64,000 nucleotides of DNA from Streptomyces lydicus (GCF_004125265.1 NZ_RDTE01000003.1:2108001-2172000); one strand, 5' to 3'. Shown: positions 12,001 through 21,364, counted from the first letter of the stretch. The notes: generated by a model not told the origin, from the sequence alone. A program made the numbers and translations.

Positions 12001-14028
12001 GAGGGCACGCAGGGCGTCCGGGTCGAGCACCTCGTCGCGGCTCGCGAGCACCACGCGGGCACCGGCGAGCAGCGGCTGGAAGATTTCCAGGACGGCGATG
12101 TCGAAGCTCACGGTGGTGACGGCGAGCAGCCGGTCCTCCTCGCCGACCGGCACGGCCTCGGCCATCGCGGCAAGGAAGTTGTCCATGGCCGCCCGATCCA
12201 GGACCACACCCTTGGGGCGGCCGGTGGAACCGGAGGTGTAGATGACGTACGCGGCGGACCGGCCGTCCTGCGGGCGGCCGAGCGGTCCGGAGTCGGCGGC
12301 AGAGAAGTCCACCGCGTCGAGCATCAGGGTGGGCACTCCGTGCGGCGTCTCGGTGCCGGAGTCGGTGACGAGCAGTTCGGGGCCCGCGTCCTCCAGGATC
12401 ATCGCCCGGCGGTCGGCGGGGTGTTCGGGGTCGATGGGCAGATAGGCGCCGCCGGTCTTCAGGATGGCGAGCAGGGTCACGATCAGGCCGGCGGTACGTG
12501 GCAGTGCCACGCCGACCACCCGCTCGGGGCCGATGCCGCACGCGGCCAGCCGGTGCGCCAGCAGGTTGGCGCGGGCGTCCAGCTCGGCGTAGGTGAGCGT
12601 CTCGTCGGCGCGCAGCGCCACGGCGTCGGGGCGCGCCGCGGCCTGCCGCTCGAACAGCTCGACGAGAGTGCCGGGGACCTGCCCCGCGGTGTCGTTGGGA
12701 GCGTGCAGCAGCTCGTCGGCGCTTGCCGCATCGAGCAGTTCGGCCCGGCCTACGGGGGCGTCCGGGGCGGCGGCCAGCGAGGTCAGGAGGGTGAGGAACC
12801 GCTCCTGGTGGGCGCGCAGCGCTTCCTCGGAGTACAGCTCGGGGTTGGCCGCGAACTCCAGGCGTACGGCACCGTCGCCGGGGTCGCCGTACGTGGCCAC
12901 CGCCAGGTCGGCGACCGGGCCGTTGGACAGCTGGCGGGGCGTCAGGAGCTGATCGCCGAAGCGGACGCGGGCGTCGAAGGACATGGCGTTGACGGCCGTG
13001 CCGAACAGCGCGGCGTCGGTGCCGGTGAGGTCGCGGGCCTGGTGCAGCTCCTCCCGGCGGAACCGCTGCGCGCGCAGCAGTGCGCCCAGTTCGGTGCGGA
13101 CGGTGGCGACCAGTTCGGTGAAGGAGCCGTCCGGAGTGACGGTGACCCGCAGCGGCAGGTCATTGGCGAGCATCGACGGGGTCGCCAGCGCGGCCGGGGT
13201 GCGGCGGGCGGCCACGGGGATGCCCAGGACCACGTCGTCGACGGAGAGCATCCGGTGGTGGTAGACAGCGGTGGCGGCGGCGATCACGGCAGGCCAGTGC
13301 CCGGCCGCGGTGAGCGCCGTGGTCAGTTCGGCGGGCAGGTCGGTGTGCCGGCGCAGGGCGCGGGGGGCCGGGCCGGCCGCACCGTCGGCGAGGGTCTGGC
13401 GCTGCTCCGCACCGGCGAGACGCTCCAGGAGGAAGTCCCGGTCGCTTGTGTGGTGCGGGGAGTCGCGGTACGCGCGCTCCTCGGCGAGGAGTTCATCGAG
13501 CCCGCGGCGACGGGCCGGTGGGGGCTGTGCACCGGCGAGCAGCGCGGTGTAGATCCGGGCCAGGCGGTCCAGGTAGCGGGTCTGCCCGAAGCCGTCCAGG
13601 ACGATGTGGTGGTAGCGCAGGTAGAAGAAGTGCCGCTGGTCGGAGTGGACCAGCAGGGCGTGCCGGAACAGGGGGCCGGTCTCCAGGTCGGCGAGCGTGG
13701 CGAGGTCCCGGTCCATCCAGGCACGGGCGGCGGCCTCCGGGTCGGTCTCGGCGCGCAGGTCCACCAAGTCCACCGGGGCGTCCACATCCGTCCGGACGAT
13801 CTGGAACACGGCACCGTCGTCACCGAACCGGGACCGCAGGGTGTCGCTCTCGGCCACCGCCTTCCGCACGGCCCGGCGCAGTACGTCGATGTCGAGGGGC
13901 AGGGAGTCGAAGTGGACGGCGCACTGGTAGAGCGGGCTCTCCGGTTCCAGTCGCTGTGCCACCCACACCCCGAGTTGAGCGGCGGTGACCGGCAGGCGGA
14001 CCTCATTGCGAACTTCGGAAAGTGCCAA
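1..14028 (-). CDS. Non-ribosomal peptide synthetase, multimodular, 3' end outside window
   Basis: One continuous minus-strand frame of at least 4,676 codons, still open at base 1. The start is TTG at 14028 with GGGAG nine bases upstream; the frame is closed by TAG 110 bases further out and holds no ATG or GTG before the first condensation motif. Approximate domain order: C1 14010-12690 (HHxxxDG seen), A1 12670-11230, T1 11170-10960, C2 10920-9660, adenylation remnant 9650-9300, T2 9270-9060, C3 9030-7700, A3 7660-6190, T3 6170-5980, epimerase 5930-4560, C4 4510-3190, A4 3170-1720, T4 1690-1500, C5 1440-90, then the start of A5. Every carrier domain keeps its GGxS serine. My reading of pocket residues by alignment memory: A1 DILQLGMVW (Gly-like), A3 DLTKVGAVN (Asp/Asn-like, then epimerised), A4 DASTAAAVC (perhaps aromatic, weak). 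C1 resembles acyl- or aryl-accepting EntF-type C domains. The other biosynthetic genes must lie to the left. Confidence 0.95.
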   Translation of the reverse strand, partial: MALSEVRNEVRLPVTAAQLGVWVAQRLEPESPLYQCAVHFDSLPLDIDVLRRAVRKAVAESDTLRSRFGDDGAVFQIVRTDVDAPVDLVDLRAETDPEAAARAWMDRDLATLADLETGPLFRHALLVHSDQRHFFYLRYHHIVLDGFGQTRYLDRLARIYTALLAGAQPPPARRRGLDELLAEERAYRDSPHHTSDRDFLLERLAGAEQRQTLADGAAGPAPRALRRHTDLPAELTTALTAAGHWPAVIAAATAVYHHRMLSVDDVVLGIPVAARRTPAALATPSMLANDLPLRVTVTPDGSFTELVATVRTELGALLRAQRFRREELHQARDLTGTDAALFGTAVNAMSFDARVRFGDQLLTPRQLSNGPVADLAVATYGDPGDGAVRLEFAANPELYSEEALRAHQERFLTLLTSLAAAPDAPVGRAELLDAASADELLHAPNDTAGQVPGTLVELFERQAAARPDAVALRADETLTYAELDARANLLAHRLAACGIGPERVVGVALPRTAGLIVTLLAILKTGGAYLPIDPEHPADRRAMILEDAGPELLVTDSGTETPHGVPTLMLDAVDFSAADSGPLGRPQDGRSAAYVIYTSGSTGRPKGVVLDRAAMDNFLAAMAEAVPVGEEDRLLAVTTVSFDIAVLEIFQPLLAGARVVLASRDEVLDPDALRALVEREAITVVQATPSLWQPLIETRPEVFAKVRVLTGGEALPQVLADLLSGHAAGVTNMYGPTETTVWSMTAPVERHGGPVTLGAPVLNTRVYVLDTALRPVPAGYSGELYIAGDGVARGYRGRPGLSAERFVADPYGPVGARMYRTGDLVRVEAGGALTFLSRLDHQVKVRGFRIELGDIEAALLAHPPVERAAVLMREDRPGDKRLVAYVVTPEGDSPALRAHLAERLPEYMVPGAVVVLDALPLTPNGKLDRRALPAPVRVSLPGGRAPRTELEERLCRLYAEVLGLESVTVDDDFFTLGGTSLSATRVVSRGAREGLTVAIRDLFRARTVARLAPTCALGEPTDGDAAVAVLPAPLPEDELAALSADPDLQEVLPLTPLQEGLVVHSLTTDAAEGLYTVRIGLDLTGEVDPERLRAALDTVVSRHPVLRSGILHEGVGRPVLAVRRRAAVPWRLHDLRGRADQLDTVLRAEAGEPFDIAAAPLLRAALLRLDDGHRLVVTCHHLVLDGWSVPILLAEMLRAYQGGPMGPDPRPYRDHLAWLAGRDHRRSAAAWGEALSGVRPTLVGGAGAVRAQEPVRLESSLDTDTTKRLEQSARGLGVTVNTMVQAAWSVALRELTGQDDVVFGITVAGRPAEVPGASEMAGLFVNTVPLRARPGSDRTLAEVARAVQDDQADLLAHQYLPLVEVQRAAGVAGLFDTVVAFQNYPVDLAALDAVARESGLVVGDADVTDTNHYPLTLTAVPGERLTARLVCRPHLFTPTAAQSLLDRFGDTLARLANAPGTLVGALVSDCEPADGEDRGDLVELRGFRFDPADVETALAAHDDVLRAAVVVVREDTPGERRLVGYVVPRRGAAIAPSSLRDAVAADLPDYMVPSVLVTLDTLPPAPGGGIDRRALPVPVIAGAASREPRTPLQELLCALYAEVLGLDTVGVDEDFFALGGDSILGFRLLSRARAQGVSFGFRDMFERRTVAALAEVCTAHEPDRTPRRITLPVTTEEGERLAAEPGVSDVLPLSPNQQGLLFHHAFDDFDADPYTLQVVLDFAAPVDAARFGAALDRVLLRHEALRAGFRTTEDQRSVQLVHEAPSVPVREVSVADDAGFRALLDEDRATRFDLSRPPLVRATAVRRADGTASVVLTLHHIVVDGWSLPIVARDLFAEYAGTTGTVASTGEQARYRDHLAWLAGTDTETSLQVWRAALAEVTEPSRVATEHGARVLEPVRQDHLLTARETAGLADVARRTGVTVNTLVQAAWAVVLRGLTGRDEALFGVTVAGRPAELPGAEDLVGLFINTVPLAVRLDPAESLDALAARLGREQSTLLDHHHVALGDIQRALGMGELFDTLLSFENYPLDLAAITAAAQDAGLALTGARVRDGSHYAISVVVEPGERMRLRVRHQPQLVSDRTALAAGAELLATLRAFAAAPATPLGRLARTGEAAPADRGRAQPAPAATTLPELFTAQAARTPGAPAVLADGETLTYRRLDRRSNALAAELIAHGAGPGRLVAVLLPRSVDLVVALLAVLKSGAAYVPVDPAYPAERIAVILQDSAPALAVTADPRLVPGGLPTVRPTDAEADAPGRMPRPEDAAYAIFTSGSTGRPKGVVVEHRALGAYLARAADAYPDVAGLALAHTSVSFDLTVTGLYTPLVAGGQVHVAELPDALAAARPTFLKGTPSHLRLLDTLPEEVSPSGTLVLGGEALRGEMLTAWRAAHPEATVINAYGPTEATVNVMEFRIEPGEPVADGPVPIGRPFPYARVHLLDSGLRPVRPGARGELYLAGEGLARGYLGLPGQTSHRFVADPFDPAGGRMYRTGDLARQRPDGTVEYLGRVDDQVKVRGFRIELGDVEAAAEAVPGVARAAAAVRGSAGGPRLVGYLVAPGAAEAAVVAEAEGRMRAALPEYMVPAAFVVLDELPLTPNGKVDRAALPEPALTTGTAHRTASSAAEERLLGLFRQVLGRADVGVEDDFFALGGDSIMSIQLVGRARAAGLRFSARHVFEHRTPARLAAALAEKDAPAASPETAEQGPEQAPLLPLMRRLVTRGRYAQYHQSVTLTLPPTTREQLAASLGAVLERHEALRMRVADADGFTVAPVGADGPAALADSLLTRVEARADASDEELTALAARHTGAARDSLDPAAGRMLRAVWFDRGTEHAGRLLLIVHHLAVDGVSWRIIVPDLAQAWQDLAEGGRPDPAPVGTSFAQWARAFTALPADDADHWRELLAADDPLIGPRRLDPALDLRGDAGRLTQRMPADMTRAVLEDLPAAFHAGPDDVLLTALAAALPLWRGDRAGLLVDIESHGRHEDLVPGADLARTVGWFTVAHPVRLDTEAADPRAVLDGTEATGDALRAVKEQLRATPRRGIGHGLVRFCDSGTAPEFGQLPEAQIGFNYLGRVSLAGALAPGWELAAVGGDNAPDVPLSHTVEVNVAAHEGPEGPELVATWTWARALVPDAEAARLAELWAGALSGLAAHGEHPEAGGHTPSDLLVPLEQTEIRELEAAGDVAELLPLTPLQEGLLFHHQYGDGTDDPYISQLRVELTGPLDPARLRAAAAEVQRRHPALRATFRRTSQGTPVQVVLRAPRVDFTEAEVAGAGELDALCAADRRRGFDIATGPLMRWTLASHGDRHTLITTAHHSIRDGWSMPIVMRELMAHYLGEPLPQVRPHREHLTWLARQDRAAAHAAWGQALAGLDGGTLLATGPAPHEQEPGRLDLTVEGLDVQAAARRLGVTPNTLVQTAWLLLVARLTGRDDVVTGTTVSGRPADLPGAADMVGLFVNTVPLRAALRADEPVGDLARRLQLDQARLVEHHHLGLVDIRRTAGHGELFDTSMVFENYPLDVAALAGVARRAGLQAGQVAHHAVTHYALALEASPVADGLRLRLHHRPDVLSDERMGQIADLLPNLLRAVVTEPTTPVGRISGHTAASRVALLALGAGPADVTDPRTWPELFLDQARRTPDAVALGAGEQTVTFGELSGRARVLARALADAGVDTEKRVAIVLPRSVDLVVALHAVALAGGAFVPVDPAHPAGRIAQTLSDAAPELILTTSDTVLPETGLPRMDLDGLDLSGEGLVRDIRPEQAAYVIYTSGSTGRPKGVVVTHEGIPGLARAQRAGFDVDADSRVLQFASPSFDAFVSETVVTLLAGARLILAAREELLPGLPLARTVAEHGVTHATLPPAALRELAPQDLPTLRSLAVAGEQCPPQVAEEWSTGRRMINAYGPTETTVCATMSAPLSGSGVPPVGTALPGLGVRVLDAHLQPVPVGVVGELYVTGAGLARGYLDRPALSAERFVADPFGAPGTRMYRTGDQVSWREDGQLVYVGRADRQIKLRGFRIEPGEIEAAVVAAPEVAASAVVVREDRPGDRRVVAYAVAADGATVVPEALRARLRKTLPDHMVPAAVVALDRLPVTVNGKLDQAALPAPRYDAGGGRGAASPAEELLAGVFAEVLGVERVGVDDSFFDLGGHSLLAMRLVARARAVLGTELGVREVFETPTVRELARLTADGPRGATEAPGDLPRPQRLPLSYAQQRQWFLDRFDGTNTAYHIPMALRLTGALDEAALAAALDDLVARHESLRTLIAEDAEGPCQRIVVAGLPLERTVADPGELDGALRAAVARPYDLSTDLPIRAQLFTVGAEEHVLLIVVHHIAGDGASVPVLARDLVAAYRARLTGDTPERPGAAPQYADFTLWQRSVLGAEDDPGSALGRQLDHWRGTLAGLPQELTLPTDRPRPASGPHRAGRHSLTVPAGLHQEIARTAREMKATPFMVVQAAFAALLSRLGAGTDIPIGSPVAGRTHEALADVVGLFANTLVLRTDVSGDPSFTDLVTRVRRTDLAAFAHQDLPFERLVEALRPERSAARHPLFQVVLEWGDDETRALNSLADLPGLAVQPLRLNVEAAKFDLVLHLRPRYTVDDAPAGIAVDLEYSADLFDASTAARLGERLVRLLGAALAEPDRPVTDLDVLLDDERHSLLTDWAHTPAGPYAPIADGDTIV
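9300..9650 (-). other. Truncated adenylation domain in NRPS module 2 (core A1-A7 missing)
   Basis: C2 ends normally near 9660. The frame then runs almost directly into [14 protein letters not shown], the A8-like motif of the small C-terminal adenylation subdomain, and on through DYMVPS to [10 protein letters not shown], the A10 position. About 400 residues (A1-A7, including the [10 protein letters not shown] loop and the whole binding pocket) are absent. The A10 motif, normally NGKxDR, reads GGGIDR, so its catalytic lysine is gone. T2 follows with an intact GGDS serine. No frameshift or stop marks the junction, so this looks like a settled in-frame deletion in a gene that is still coding. The module should need loading in trans, transfer from another carrier, or skipping. 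Confidence 0.9.
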
Positions 14029-14829
14029 CCCACTCAGCTCCCAGAACGGTGTACCCGGTGCGGACCACAGCGGAGGCGTCGGCCCACGACGGCGCGGCGC
14101 TCCGGGCGGAGGATCTCCTCGCCGCCTATCTGGCCCCTATAGGCGGCTCGCGTCCCCCGTTGAGCGCCCCGGCCAGCGGGCTCCCGCCCGCGGCGTGTAC
14201 AGCGCTGTCGTTGAGGCGGACGGTCTCTGCTGGGCACGGCATGACGTCACCGAGCCACTCTGCCGGGGGTCTTGCGTGACCGGCTCGTTTGCCTTGTCGT
14301 CGGTCTGGCTCCGATACTGGGACCGGCAACTGCCGCCAGGTTCATCGAGCGCCCCGACCCCGCCATCCGCGAGGCAGCCGAACGCACGGTCAGTGCGGCT
14401 GCCGATCCGGGCGGCCCGCAAAAGACAAGTCCGGCAGCCGGCAAACAACCCGAGAGCCCGCGAGTGCCCTCCGACGATGAGCTGAGCGGCCGCTCCGACC
14501 CTCGTGCGGAGCTAGCCAGGTTTCTGCCGCTGAAGGGACGTGCGGCCTACAACGCCACCAAGACTCTGACCGTACTTCTCACCGAAGTACGAAGCAGCTG
14601 CGCACCAAATTGACTTCACGCGGGTGTGGGCGCCTTGACGTCGCGCCCACCTCGCTTGCGCCCGACTGTGCGCATCGCTTCGCCCAAGCAATCCGCGCAC
14701 AGCGCGCCCCAGCAACGCAACGACCACGAAATCGGCCCCTGCCACAGCCGCGTCGGGCCGTCGCGCCGGTGTCGGGCTGGATAGCTCGGAGCGCGGCACC
14801 TCCGTTGCCGGTCCACAGCGATGAAGAAC
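14029..14829. other. Intergenic region between NRPS and ugd, no convincing gene
   Basis: About 800 bases of lower coding quality separate the NRPS start from the end of ugd. Short open frames exist on both strands (for example 14272-14613 plus), but none shows Streptomyces codon bias, a good ribosome binding site or a family I recognise. The stretch must hold the NRPS promoter on the minus strand and a terminator for the polysaccharide operon. It may be a remnant of older insertions. Confidence 0.5.
14626..14650 (-). terminator. Hairpin, possible terminator of the ugd operon
   Basis: GTGGGCGC and GCGCCCAC form a perfect 8-bp stem around a 9-base loop, about 180 bases downstream of the ugd stop on its transcription side. 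There is no T-run, which is common for Streptomyces terminators. Calling it a terminator is inference from structure and position. Confidence 0.4.
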
Positions 14830-16143
14830 TCACTCGGCGTAAGGGAGGACCGTGGCACGGCCCACGCTCATGTAGGTGAAACCGGCAGAGGCCATCGCGT
14901 TGGAGTCGAGGACATTCCGGCCGTCGAAGAGAAGCCGACGGCGCATGGAGCGGCCCGCTGCCGACCAGTCGACGCTTTTGAGTTCCGGCCACTCCGTCAC
15001 CACGATGGCGGCGTCCGCGTCGTGCATGGTCCCGGCAGGAGTGGAGTGGCGCACGGTCGCGTTCCACGGGGCGACGTCGGCCGGCCGGGCCATGGGGTCC
15101 CAGCAGTGCACCTCGGCGCTCTCCGCGAGCAGTCGGGCGGCGATGACCGCGCTGGGCGCTTCGCGGAGATCGTCGGTTCCCGCCTTGAAGGTCATGCCCA
15201 GGAGAGCGATGCGGCGTCCCTTGAGGCCGCCGAGTTCGGTCTTGAGACGCTGGATGGCGCGCCGGGGCTGGAGGTCGTTGACCTCGATGACGGAGTTGAG
15301 CAGTTGGAAGGGGTATCCGGAGTTGCTTGCCATGGCTCGCAGGGCGCGGGAGTCCTTGGGGAAGCAGCTGCCTCCGTACCCGAGGCCGGCCTTCAGGAAG
15401 TGTGGGCCCAGTCTGTGGTCCAGGCCGATGGCCGTGGCGACCTGTTCGACGTCGGCGCCCGTGGCCTCGCAGACGGTGGCGATTTCGTTGATGAAAGTGA
15501 TCTTGGTGGCGAGCAAGGCGTTGGCGGCGAGCTTGACCATCTCCGCCGAGGCGACCGAGAGGGCCTGCACCGGCCCCTCGACGCCGTCGTGAAGGTCCGC
15601 GATCAACTGGGCGGTCGCCGTGTCGGAGGCTCCGATGACAATGCGGTCGGGGCGCAGGAAGTCCTCCACTGCCCTGCCTTCAGCCGTGAATTCGGGGTTC
15701 GCCGCGTAGCCGACCTGGGCGAGGCCGGCGTCGTCCAGGGCACAGCGGACCCGGTCGCCGGTGCCCACGGGCACGGTGCTTTTGATCACCACAGCGGTCA
15801 GGTGCGGGGCGTCTTTGAGCGTCTCGATGACTGCCCAGACGCGTGACAGGTCGGCGTCGCCGGATGCGGTGGGCGGTGTGTCCACACAGATGTAGGCGAT
15901 CTCGGCGTCCTGGAGCGCTTCACGGGCGTCGAGCGTGAAGGTGAGACGCTCCTTGTTCGCCGCGATCAGCTCTCCGAGACCGGGCTCGTAGATCGGCACA
16001 TCGCCCGAGTTCAGCAGTCTGATGCGCTCGGGCTGCACATCGCGTACCGCGACGCGGTGCCCCAGTTCCGCGAAGCAGGCCCCTGTGACGAGGCCGATGT
16101 ACCCCGCACCGAAGACGGCGACGGATCGTGAGGTGCTTGCCAT
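14830..16143 (-). CDS. ugd: UDP-glucose 6-dehydrogenase
   Basis: 437 aa. It oxidises UDP-glucose to UDP-glucuronate with two NAD+. The N-terminal Rossmann motif GAGYIGLVTG is at residues 10-19, the catalytic cysteine is in GYGGSCFPKD, and the usual three-domain length is present. The ATG at 16143 is preceded by a purine-rich AGAGAGA; the frame is open further upstream but without family similarity. It lies 80 bases downstream of a hyaluronan-synthase-like glycosyltransferase on the same strand, so it most likely supplies UDP-glucuronate for that enzyme. Assignment to the UDP-glucose/GDP-mannose dehydrogenase family is firm; UDP-glucose as substrate is inferred from sequence type and neighbour. 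Confidence 0.92.
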   Translation of the reverse strand: MASTSRSVAVFGAGYIGLVTGACFAELGHRVAVRDVQPERIRLLNSGDVPIYEPGLGELIAANKERLTFTLDAREALQDAEIAYICVDTPPTASGDADLSRVWAVIETLKDAPHLTAVVIKSTVPVGTGDRVRCALDDAGLAQVGYAANPEFTAEGRAVEDFLRPDRIVIGASDTATAQLIADLHDGVEGPVQALSVASAEMVKLAANALLATKITFINEIATVCEATGADVEQVATAIGLDHRLGPHFLKAGLGYGGSCFPKDSRALRAMASNSGYPFQLLNSVIEVNDLQPRRAIQRLKTELGGLKGRRIALLGMTFKAGTDDLREAPSAVIAARLLAESAEVHCWDPMARPADVAPWNATVRHSTPAGTMHDADAAIVVTEWPELKSVDWSAAGRSMRRRLLFDGRNVLDSNAMASAGFTYMSVGRATVLPYAE

Positions 16144-16223
16144 GGCACGGATCTCTCTCTGAGGAGTGAAGGCCGGCCGCCTCAGCGCATGGAGCGGCCG
16201 GTTCTGCGGTCGTTCAGGACAGG

Positions 16224-17612
16224 TCAGACGGCGACTGGGGCCGGTGGGGTGTCGAGGGCGACTTCGGCACCGTTTTGGCGGGTGTTCCAGCCGGTACGGG
16301 CACAGGTGAAGATGCCATACCAGCGCAGCCAGCGCAGAACGGTCCAGGCCATGACGATGGCCAGCGGCATCATCACCCAGGTGAGGGCGCGAGAGCGGAT
16401 GCGTTCGTCGCTCCGGATGATGCTGAGGTATCGCAGACCGAGTGCCCAGCCCAGGAGGAAGGGGACCCAGACCATGGACAACGGCGGCAGGTTGTCGTAG
16501 GCGACGGGCTCGACGACCAGCAGCCACACCGTCACCACCTGTGTCATCACCATCTGGAACCACCTCATCAGGTGCAGCCAGAAGGCAGGGCGGACAGGTG
16601 AGAGATAACGCATCCGCCACACCGAGCGGATCGTCGAGCCCCGCATCCACCGCAGATACATGCGCGTGAAATGGCTCCACTTCTCCGGCATGGCGGTGAA
16701 GACGATCGCCGAGGGCTGCTGAACGGTCAGCCCACGTTCCTGGGCGTAGAGCGTCAGCAACGAGTCGTCGGAGAACATCACCGTGTTCCCCATGAAGGTT
16801 TCACCCAGATAGGAGCCGAGATTGTCGCGGACGACCTCTGCACGGTAGGCGGCCAGCGGACCTGAGTTGACCATGACGGCACCGACAGCCGACTGGCCCG
16901 AGCGGTCGACCAGCTGGCTGGTGACGAACCAGAGGTCGGTGATGCGTGCCAGCAGGTTGGCCCGGTTGTTGGTGGCGATGACGATGCCGGCGGCGGACTG
17001 GACCCGGGGCCGCGCGAAGGGCGCGAGGATCTCCTGGATGGCGTGCGGCGCCAGGCAGGAGTCGCTGTCCACGGTGACGTAGATCTGTGCCTCCGGGCTC
17101 ATCCGGACGCCGTGCGCCTGTGCATGGCGCTTTCCCTGGTTGGGTACGCGCTGCCAGGTCGTACTGACTCCCCTTTCCGCAGCGGCTCGTTGCCACCATT
17201 CGCGCACCTCTGCGTACTCCGAGGTGGTGGATCCGTCGTCGACGACGTGCACGCTGTCCGGCAGACGGGTCTGCTGCAGAAACGACTCCAGCCCGAGCCG
17301 GAGGTAGCCGGGATCCTCGTTGTAGACCGGCATGAGGATGGCGACATGCAGAGCGTCCAGCTGGCGTGCGACGCGGTCCGTTACGCGCCGGGGGCGTTCG
17401 AGATGGTAGAGCAGAGTCTGGATCAGGAAGATCACGAAGAGGGTGAGCCACACATAGGAGAGGCGTCCGGTGACCTCCGCGTCCCATCGGGCCGCGGACA
17501 GCGCGTGCTGAGCGGTCCAGCCACTGGCCAGGATCAGCACGATGATGCCCATGAAGACGGTCGCGGACCGGTGCTGACGGGCGGTCAGCATCGGCGTCCG
17601 CTTGACGGTCAC
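16224..17612 (-). CDS. Processive family-2 glycosyltransferase, hyaluronan/chitin-synthase-like
   Basis: 462 aa integral membrane glycosyltransferase. Two N-terminal membrane segments (about residues 16-32 and 49-66) precede a GT2 domain with PVYNEDPG, VVDDGS, the metal-binding VDSDS and a later SDDS. YLRWMRGS matches the (Q/R)xxRW acceptor motif of processive synthases. At least three more membrane segments close the protein. It should polymerise a beta-linked polysaccharide from UDP-sugars and export it; with ugd downstream a glucuronate-containing polymer is plausible. The GTG start at 17612 overlaps the stop of the upstream 58-aa gene in GTGA, so translation is probably coupled. The polymer itself cannot be read from sequence. 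Confidence 0.88.
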   Translation of the reverse strand: MTVKRTPMLTARQHRSATVFMGIIVLILASGWTAQHALSAARWDAEVTGRLSYVWLTLFVIFLIQTLLYHLERPRRVTDRVARQLDALHVAILMPVYNEDPGYLRLGLESFLQQTRLPDSVHVVDDGSTTSEYAEVREWWQRAAAERGVSTTWQRVPNQGKRHAQAHGVRMSPEAQIYVTVDSDSCLAPHAIQEILAPFARPRVQSAAGIVIATNNRANLLARITDLWFVTSQLVDRSGQSAVGAVMVNSGPLAAYRAEVVRDNLGSYLGETFMGNTVMFSDDSLLTLYAQERGLTVQQPSAIVFTAMPEKWSHFTRMYLRWMRGSTIRSVWRMRYLSPVRPAFWLHLMRWFQMVMTQVVTVWLLVVEPVAYDNLPPLSMVWVPFLLGWALGLRYLSIIRSDERIRSRALTWVMMPLAIVMAWTVLRWLRWYGIFTCARTGWNTRQNGAEVALDTPPAPVAV

Positions 17613-17785
17613 TGCTCACCCACCCCACGGCGAGTCCGGAACCCGAACCGGATCAACGCGAAGCCGGCCAGGACGGCGAAGGCACTCACACCCAGCAGCC
17701 ACCAACCAGTACTGAACGTCATGGTCCCGATGGTGACCGTTCCGAATAGGCCCGTCTTGGCGAGCTGCCCGTAATCAGAAGGCAT
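17609..17785 (-). CDS. 58-aa LAxTG-containing single-pass membrane micro-protein
   Basis: ATG at 17785 with GGGGGGAA seven bases upstream. The protein is a seven-residue leader, then LAKTG, a hydrophobic stretch (about residues 14-46) and an arginine-rich tail (RFGFRTRRG). That order, LAxTG then membrane helix then basic tail, is the layout of a class-E sortase sorting signal. Here there is no secreted domain and no signal peptide in front of it. It is the first gene of the operon and overlaps the GT2 start by four bases (GTGA). It may be a small partner of the synthase, or the sorting motif may be coincidental. I do not recognise a named family. Confidence 0.7.
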   Translation of the reverse strand: MPSDYGQLAKTGLFGTVTIGTMTFSTGWWLLGVSAFAVLAGFALIRFGFRTRRGVGEQ

Positions 17786-18335
17786 GCCGACTTCCCCCCA
17801 CGAAAGATGATTTTCACACTTGCGGCGGCCATCCTAGGGATGCTTGAGCCTTCACATACCGGCGAACTGTTGTTCGCTGCATGCGACAACGATGTCCATT
17901 CGAGGGGAAGTTGATTACGGGATACACATCAACACTTCTCGACACCCACACGCACGGAAGGCTCCCTTCCGGTCCGCATGCAGGCCAGCGCCCCTGACGG
18001 ACATGAGAGGGGCACGCCTGACCGGCAACACGCGCCCTTTGTGGCCCTGTTGATTCTTGCCGATTTCAGTCGCGAGTTGATATGTCCCAGATTGATAACG
18101 GGGAGAGCCGAGCAATCCCACACGTCCCATGTGCCACACACGGCGCAGGGCACCTTCTTCACCTCGGCCGCTGTGCCTACGAGTCAGCGTGGAGGGGACG
18201 GTCCGGGGTGTTCCAGCCAGCGCCCGGAGACGGAGGATGTTCTTCCGCGACGGCCGTCGCCGTGGCTGCCGTATATCTCTGGCTCCGCGCCCGGCTCACC
18301 GGGCGGCCAGGCGCGGTCTCCCGGAAGGCCGCGGT
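17786..18335. other. Intergenic region, promoter side of polysaccharide operon
   Basis: About 550 bases between the LAxTG gene (transcribed leftwards) and the end of the serine hydrolase pseudogene. Apart from the GCGAAC dyad I see no gene. Short frames with cysteine clusters (17929-18162 minus) lack a ribosome binding site and codon bias. Confidence 0.5.
17862..17877. promoter_or_regulatory. GCGAAC-N4-GTTCGC dyad upstream of polysaccharide operon
   Basis: A perfect 6-bp inverted repeat with a 4-base spacer lies about 77 bases upstream of the micro-protein start. The GAAC-N4-GTTC core equals the half-site spacing of actinobacterial LexA (SOS) boxes, but the central four bases are not the usual ones. 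It is a candidate operator only. Confidence 0.35.
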
Positions 18336-19511
18336 TCACCGGCACAAGGCGGTGTCCACGACGCGCTCGGCGCGCTTCATGGCTGCCTTGTCGGTCGGCT
18401 GGGCGGTTACCGCGATGTCGGCAGCGCGGCCGTCGTCGGTGGCGCCGCCCCGGGTCTCGTATCCCGGGAGGCTGCCGCCGTGGCCCCACTAGACACCGCC
18501 GCACGACAGGGGCCGGCTCACGATCCCCAGTCCGTAGCGGGCGCCGGGGCCGAGGTACGCGGCGGGGACGGTGGTGCGCATCTGGGCGAGCTGGGCCGCC
18601 GGGAGGAGGCGGCCGGCCAGGAGCGCGGTGAAGAACCGGTTGAGGTCGGAGTTGGTGGAGATCATCTGACCTGCCGCCCAGCCCCACGAGGGGTCCATGT
18701 CCGTGACGTCGCGCAGCGGCGCGCCGGCGAAATCCCTTGGGTAGCCGTGGGGATGGGGTTCTTTGAGGGTCCTGTCACCGGGGGCGGGGAAAGAGGTGTG
18801 GCGCAGCCCGATGCGCTGGATGATGCGCCGGTCCAGCTCCTCGGAGAGGGGCCGGCCGGTGACCTTCTGGATGATCAGGCCTGCCAGCACGTAGTTCGTG
18901 TTGCTGTACTCCCACTTCGTCCCGGGTTCGAAGTCGGCCTTGTGCCGGAGAGCGATGTCGAGGAGGTCGCGGGGCTCGAAGTACCGGGCGTCGTCGCCGA
19001 GGTAGGAGGTGTAGTTGGGGAGTCCGCTGGTGTGCTGCAGGAGCTGACGGACGGTGAGGTGACGTCCGTCGATGCCGTCTCCGCGTACGAGGCCCGGCAG
19101 ATAGGTGTCGACCGTGGCGTCGAGGCCGATCTTCCCTTCGCTGACCAGTTGCAGCACGACCACCGCGGTGAACACCTTGGTGTTGCTGCCGATCCGCACC
19201 TGACCGTCCTCGGGCACCTTCGAGCCGGTGGCCAGGTCGCCCACCCCCGCGGTGTAGGTACGGGTGCGGCCCTCGCGGTCCTTGACGCTCGCCAGCGCGG
19301 CGGGCAGGCCGTCGGTGTGCACCAGTGTGCTCAAGCCCTGCTGGACGGTGTCCGGCCGCACCCTGGCGGCAGCGGACGCCACGGGCGGCGCCAAGGCACC
19401 CGTCATCAGGATGCCGACGGCCGCCGCGGCCACGGCTGGCACGGCTCCACGCCGGCCACCGCCCCTCGGCCGCCTGGAAGAACGAGACTTCTGCCATGCC
19501 TGCTCACGCAC
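18336..19511 (-). pseudogene. Serine hydrolase / D-Ala-D-Ala carboxypeptidase (beta-lactamase family), in-frame amber
   Basis: GTG at 19511 with AGGAGT six bases upstream. A signal peptide with an arginine-rich start and a hydrophobic core is followed by a class-C beta-lactamase-like domain: catalytic SNTK near residue 109 and the YSN motif near residue 211. The frame reads TAG at 18491-18489 (codon 341), directly before WGHGGSLPGYETRGG. The same frame then continues to TGA at 18336. Homologues as I recall them have a tyrosine codon at this place, so one base change (TAC to TAG) is the likely event. The truncated product loses the HGG motif that forms the third active-site element. It is either a recent pseudogene, a read-through gene or a sequence error; frame and codon use are otherwise intact. 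Confidence 0.85.
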
Positions 19512-19659
19512 GGGTCAACTCCTACGGATGTGCGGGGAAACCAGCGGTTTTGCGCTGGGCCCAGCATGCCCGGATGCCGCTGCCCGGGACGATCCCGCTG
19601 TCCCCGGGCTCCGGGTAGGGCTCTCCCCCTCCGTACGGGTGCGTTCAGCCGGTGGCCGG

Positions 19660-20325
19660 GTGTCCGACCCCACGGCGTTCGGGGTGGCCGAACTCGCCCG
19701 CGACGGCCGGGTGATCCGCCTGGAGGAGAAACCGGAGGTCCCCAGGCGTGACCTCGCGGTCATCGGGGTCTATCTGTTCACCAGCGCGGTGCACACCGCG
19801 GTTGCCGCCATCGAGCCCTCCTCGCGGGGCGAGTTGGAGATCACCGATGCCGTCCAGTGGCTGATCGACGCGGGAAACCATGTACGCGCCGACACCATCG
19901 ACGGCTACTGGAAGGACACCGGCAACGCAGCCGACATGCTGGATGTCAACCACCGTGTGCTGGCGGACATCGAACCCGCTGTCCTCGGAACGGTCGACGA
20001 CACCAGTGTCGTGCTGGGCCGGGTACGGATCGAACCGGGCGCCAGGATCATCCGCTCCCGCATCGTGGGCCCGGCCGTCATCGGAGCCGGCACCACGGTG
20101 GTGGACGCCTGCGTCGGCCCTTCCACCTCCGCCTCCGAGGGCTGCGTCATCAGCGGGAGTGACGTGGAGTTCTCCATCATCCTCAAGGACGCGCACATCG
20201 CCGGCGCCGGCCGCATCGTGGGCTCGCTCATCGGCCGTTCGGTCCACATCACCGGCGCGGCCGGCACCCCGCCCGCGCATCGCTTCGTCCTGGGCGATCA
20301 CAGCCGCATCCAGCTCGCTTCCTGA
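19660..20325 (+). pseudogene. Glucose-1-phosphate thymidylyltransferase, 5'-truncated (StrD/RmlA type)
   Basis: About 221 codons from a possible GTG at 19660 to TGA at 20325. The sequence matches the middle and C-terminal part of long StrD-type enzymes: DPTAFGVAEL, EEKPE, GVYLF, GYWKDTGN, then a left-handed beta-helix tail with repeated (V/I)(V/I)G segments. Roughly the first 138 residues, including the GGxGTRLRP nucleotide-binding loop, are missing, and the upstream bases do not encode them in any frame. No ribosome binding site precedes the GTG. It lies just upstream of an rmlB-like gene on the same strand, its usual partner in dTDP-deoxysugar clusters, so this is the remnant of such a cluster. 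Confidence 0.85.
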
Positions 20326-20347
20326 AAGAAAGTCCACCGCATTCGTC

Positions 20348-21301
20348 ATGAAGACCCTCGTCACCGGCGGAGCCGGCTTCATCGGTTCCCACTTCGTCCG
20401 CTCTCTTCTGGCCGACAGCGCGGAGCAGCAAAAGGTCACCGTTCTGGACGCCCTGGCCTACGCGGGCAACCTCACCAATCTCGAACCGGTCCGGGACGAT
20501 CCGCGACTGGAGTTCGTCAAGGGCGACATTCTCGACGGCGAGCAGGTTGCCGAGCTGATGGCCGAGCACGACGCGGTGGTCAACCTCGCCGCCGAATCCC
20601 ATGTCGACCGGTCCATCGCCCATGGCGGCACGTTCGTCTCCACCAACGTGCTCGGCACCCAGACACTGCTGGAAGCCGCCGTTCGCGTGGGCAGGACCAC
20701 CGTCGTCCATGTCTCCACCGACGAGGTGTACGGATCGATACCGGAGGGGACCTGGACCGAACGGGCCCCCCTCGCACCGAACTCCCCCTATGCGGCGGCG
20801 AAGGCGGGCTCCGACCTCCTGGCCCTCGCCTACCACCGCACCCACGGCCTCGACGTACGCATCACCCGCTGCTCCAACAACTACGGGCCCTACCAGTTCC
20901 CCGAGAAGATCATTCCACTGTTCGTCACCCGTCTCCTGGAAGGGCGCCGGGTGCCGCTCTACGGAGACGGCAGCCAGGTGCGTGACTGGCTGCACGTGAA
21001 GGACCACTGCCGCGCCATCCGGCTGGTTCTGGAAGGCGGCCGGGCCGGGGAGGTCTACAACGTCGGCGGCGGCACGGAGCTCACCAACAGACAGCTCACC
21101 GGCCGGCTCCTCGCCGCATGCGACGCGGACTGGGACAGCGTCGACCATGTGGCGGACCGCAAGGGCCACGATCTGCGCTACTCGGTCGACTGGTCGAAGA
21201 TCCGCACCGAGTTGGGGTACGAGCCGCGTCACGCGTTCGACGAGGGACTGGCGGAAACGGTGGCCTGGTACCGGGAGAACCGTGAGTGGTGGCGCCGTTG
21301 A
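20348..21301 (+). CDS. rmlB: dTDP-glucose 4,6-dehydratase
   Basis: 317 aa extended short-chain dehydrogenase. GGAGFIGSH at residues 7-15 binds NAD+. STDEVYG carries the catalytic TDE, and YAAAK carries the Tyr/Lys pair. The ESHVDRS and RCSNNYGPYQFPEK segments are family hallmarks. It converts dTDP-glucose to dTDP-4-keto-6-deoxyglucose. Length and motifs look complete. It starts 22 bases after the broken thymidylyltransferase with only a weak purine-rich leader, so it may have depended on coupling to that gene. With its partner truncated, dTDP-glucose would have to come from an rmlA elsewhere. Confidence 0.9.
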   Translation: MKTLVTGGAGFIGSHFVRSLLADSAEQQKVTVLDALAYAGNLTNLEPVRDDPRLEFVKGDILDGEQVAELMAEHDAVVNLAAESHVDRSIAHGGTFVSTNVLGTQTLLEAAVRVGRTTVVHVSTDEVYGSIPEGTWTERAPLAPNSPYAAAKAGSDLLALAYHRTHGLDVRITRCSNNYGPYQFPEKIIPLFVTRLLEGRRVPLYGDGSQVRDWLHVKDHCRAIRLVLEGGRAGEVYNVGGGTELTNRQLTGRLLAACDADWDSVDHVADRKGHDLRYSVDWSKIRTELGYEPRHAFDEGLAETVAWYRENREWWRR

Positions 21302-21364
21302 CCGGTCCGGTCCGCGGCGGCCATCGGGTGATCATGGTCCGTCCGCTTGCCGCACAATGGTCGC

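Noticed and set aside
14272..14613. Possible 113-aa plus-strand protein upstream of the NRPS.
   Set aside because: No ribosome binding site, poor codon bias and no similarity I can recognise.
17929..18162. Short minus-strand frame with CAVCGTWDVWDC, zinc-finger-like.
   Set aside because: Not preceded by a ribosome binding site, no codon bias, and only a few paired cysteines; treated as chance.
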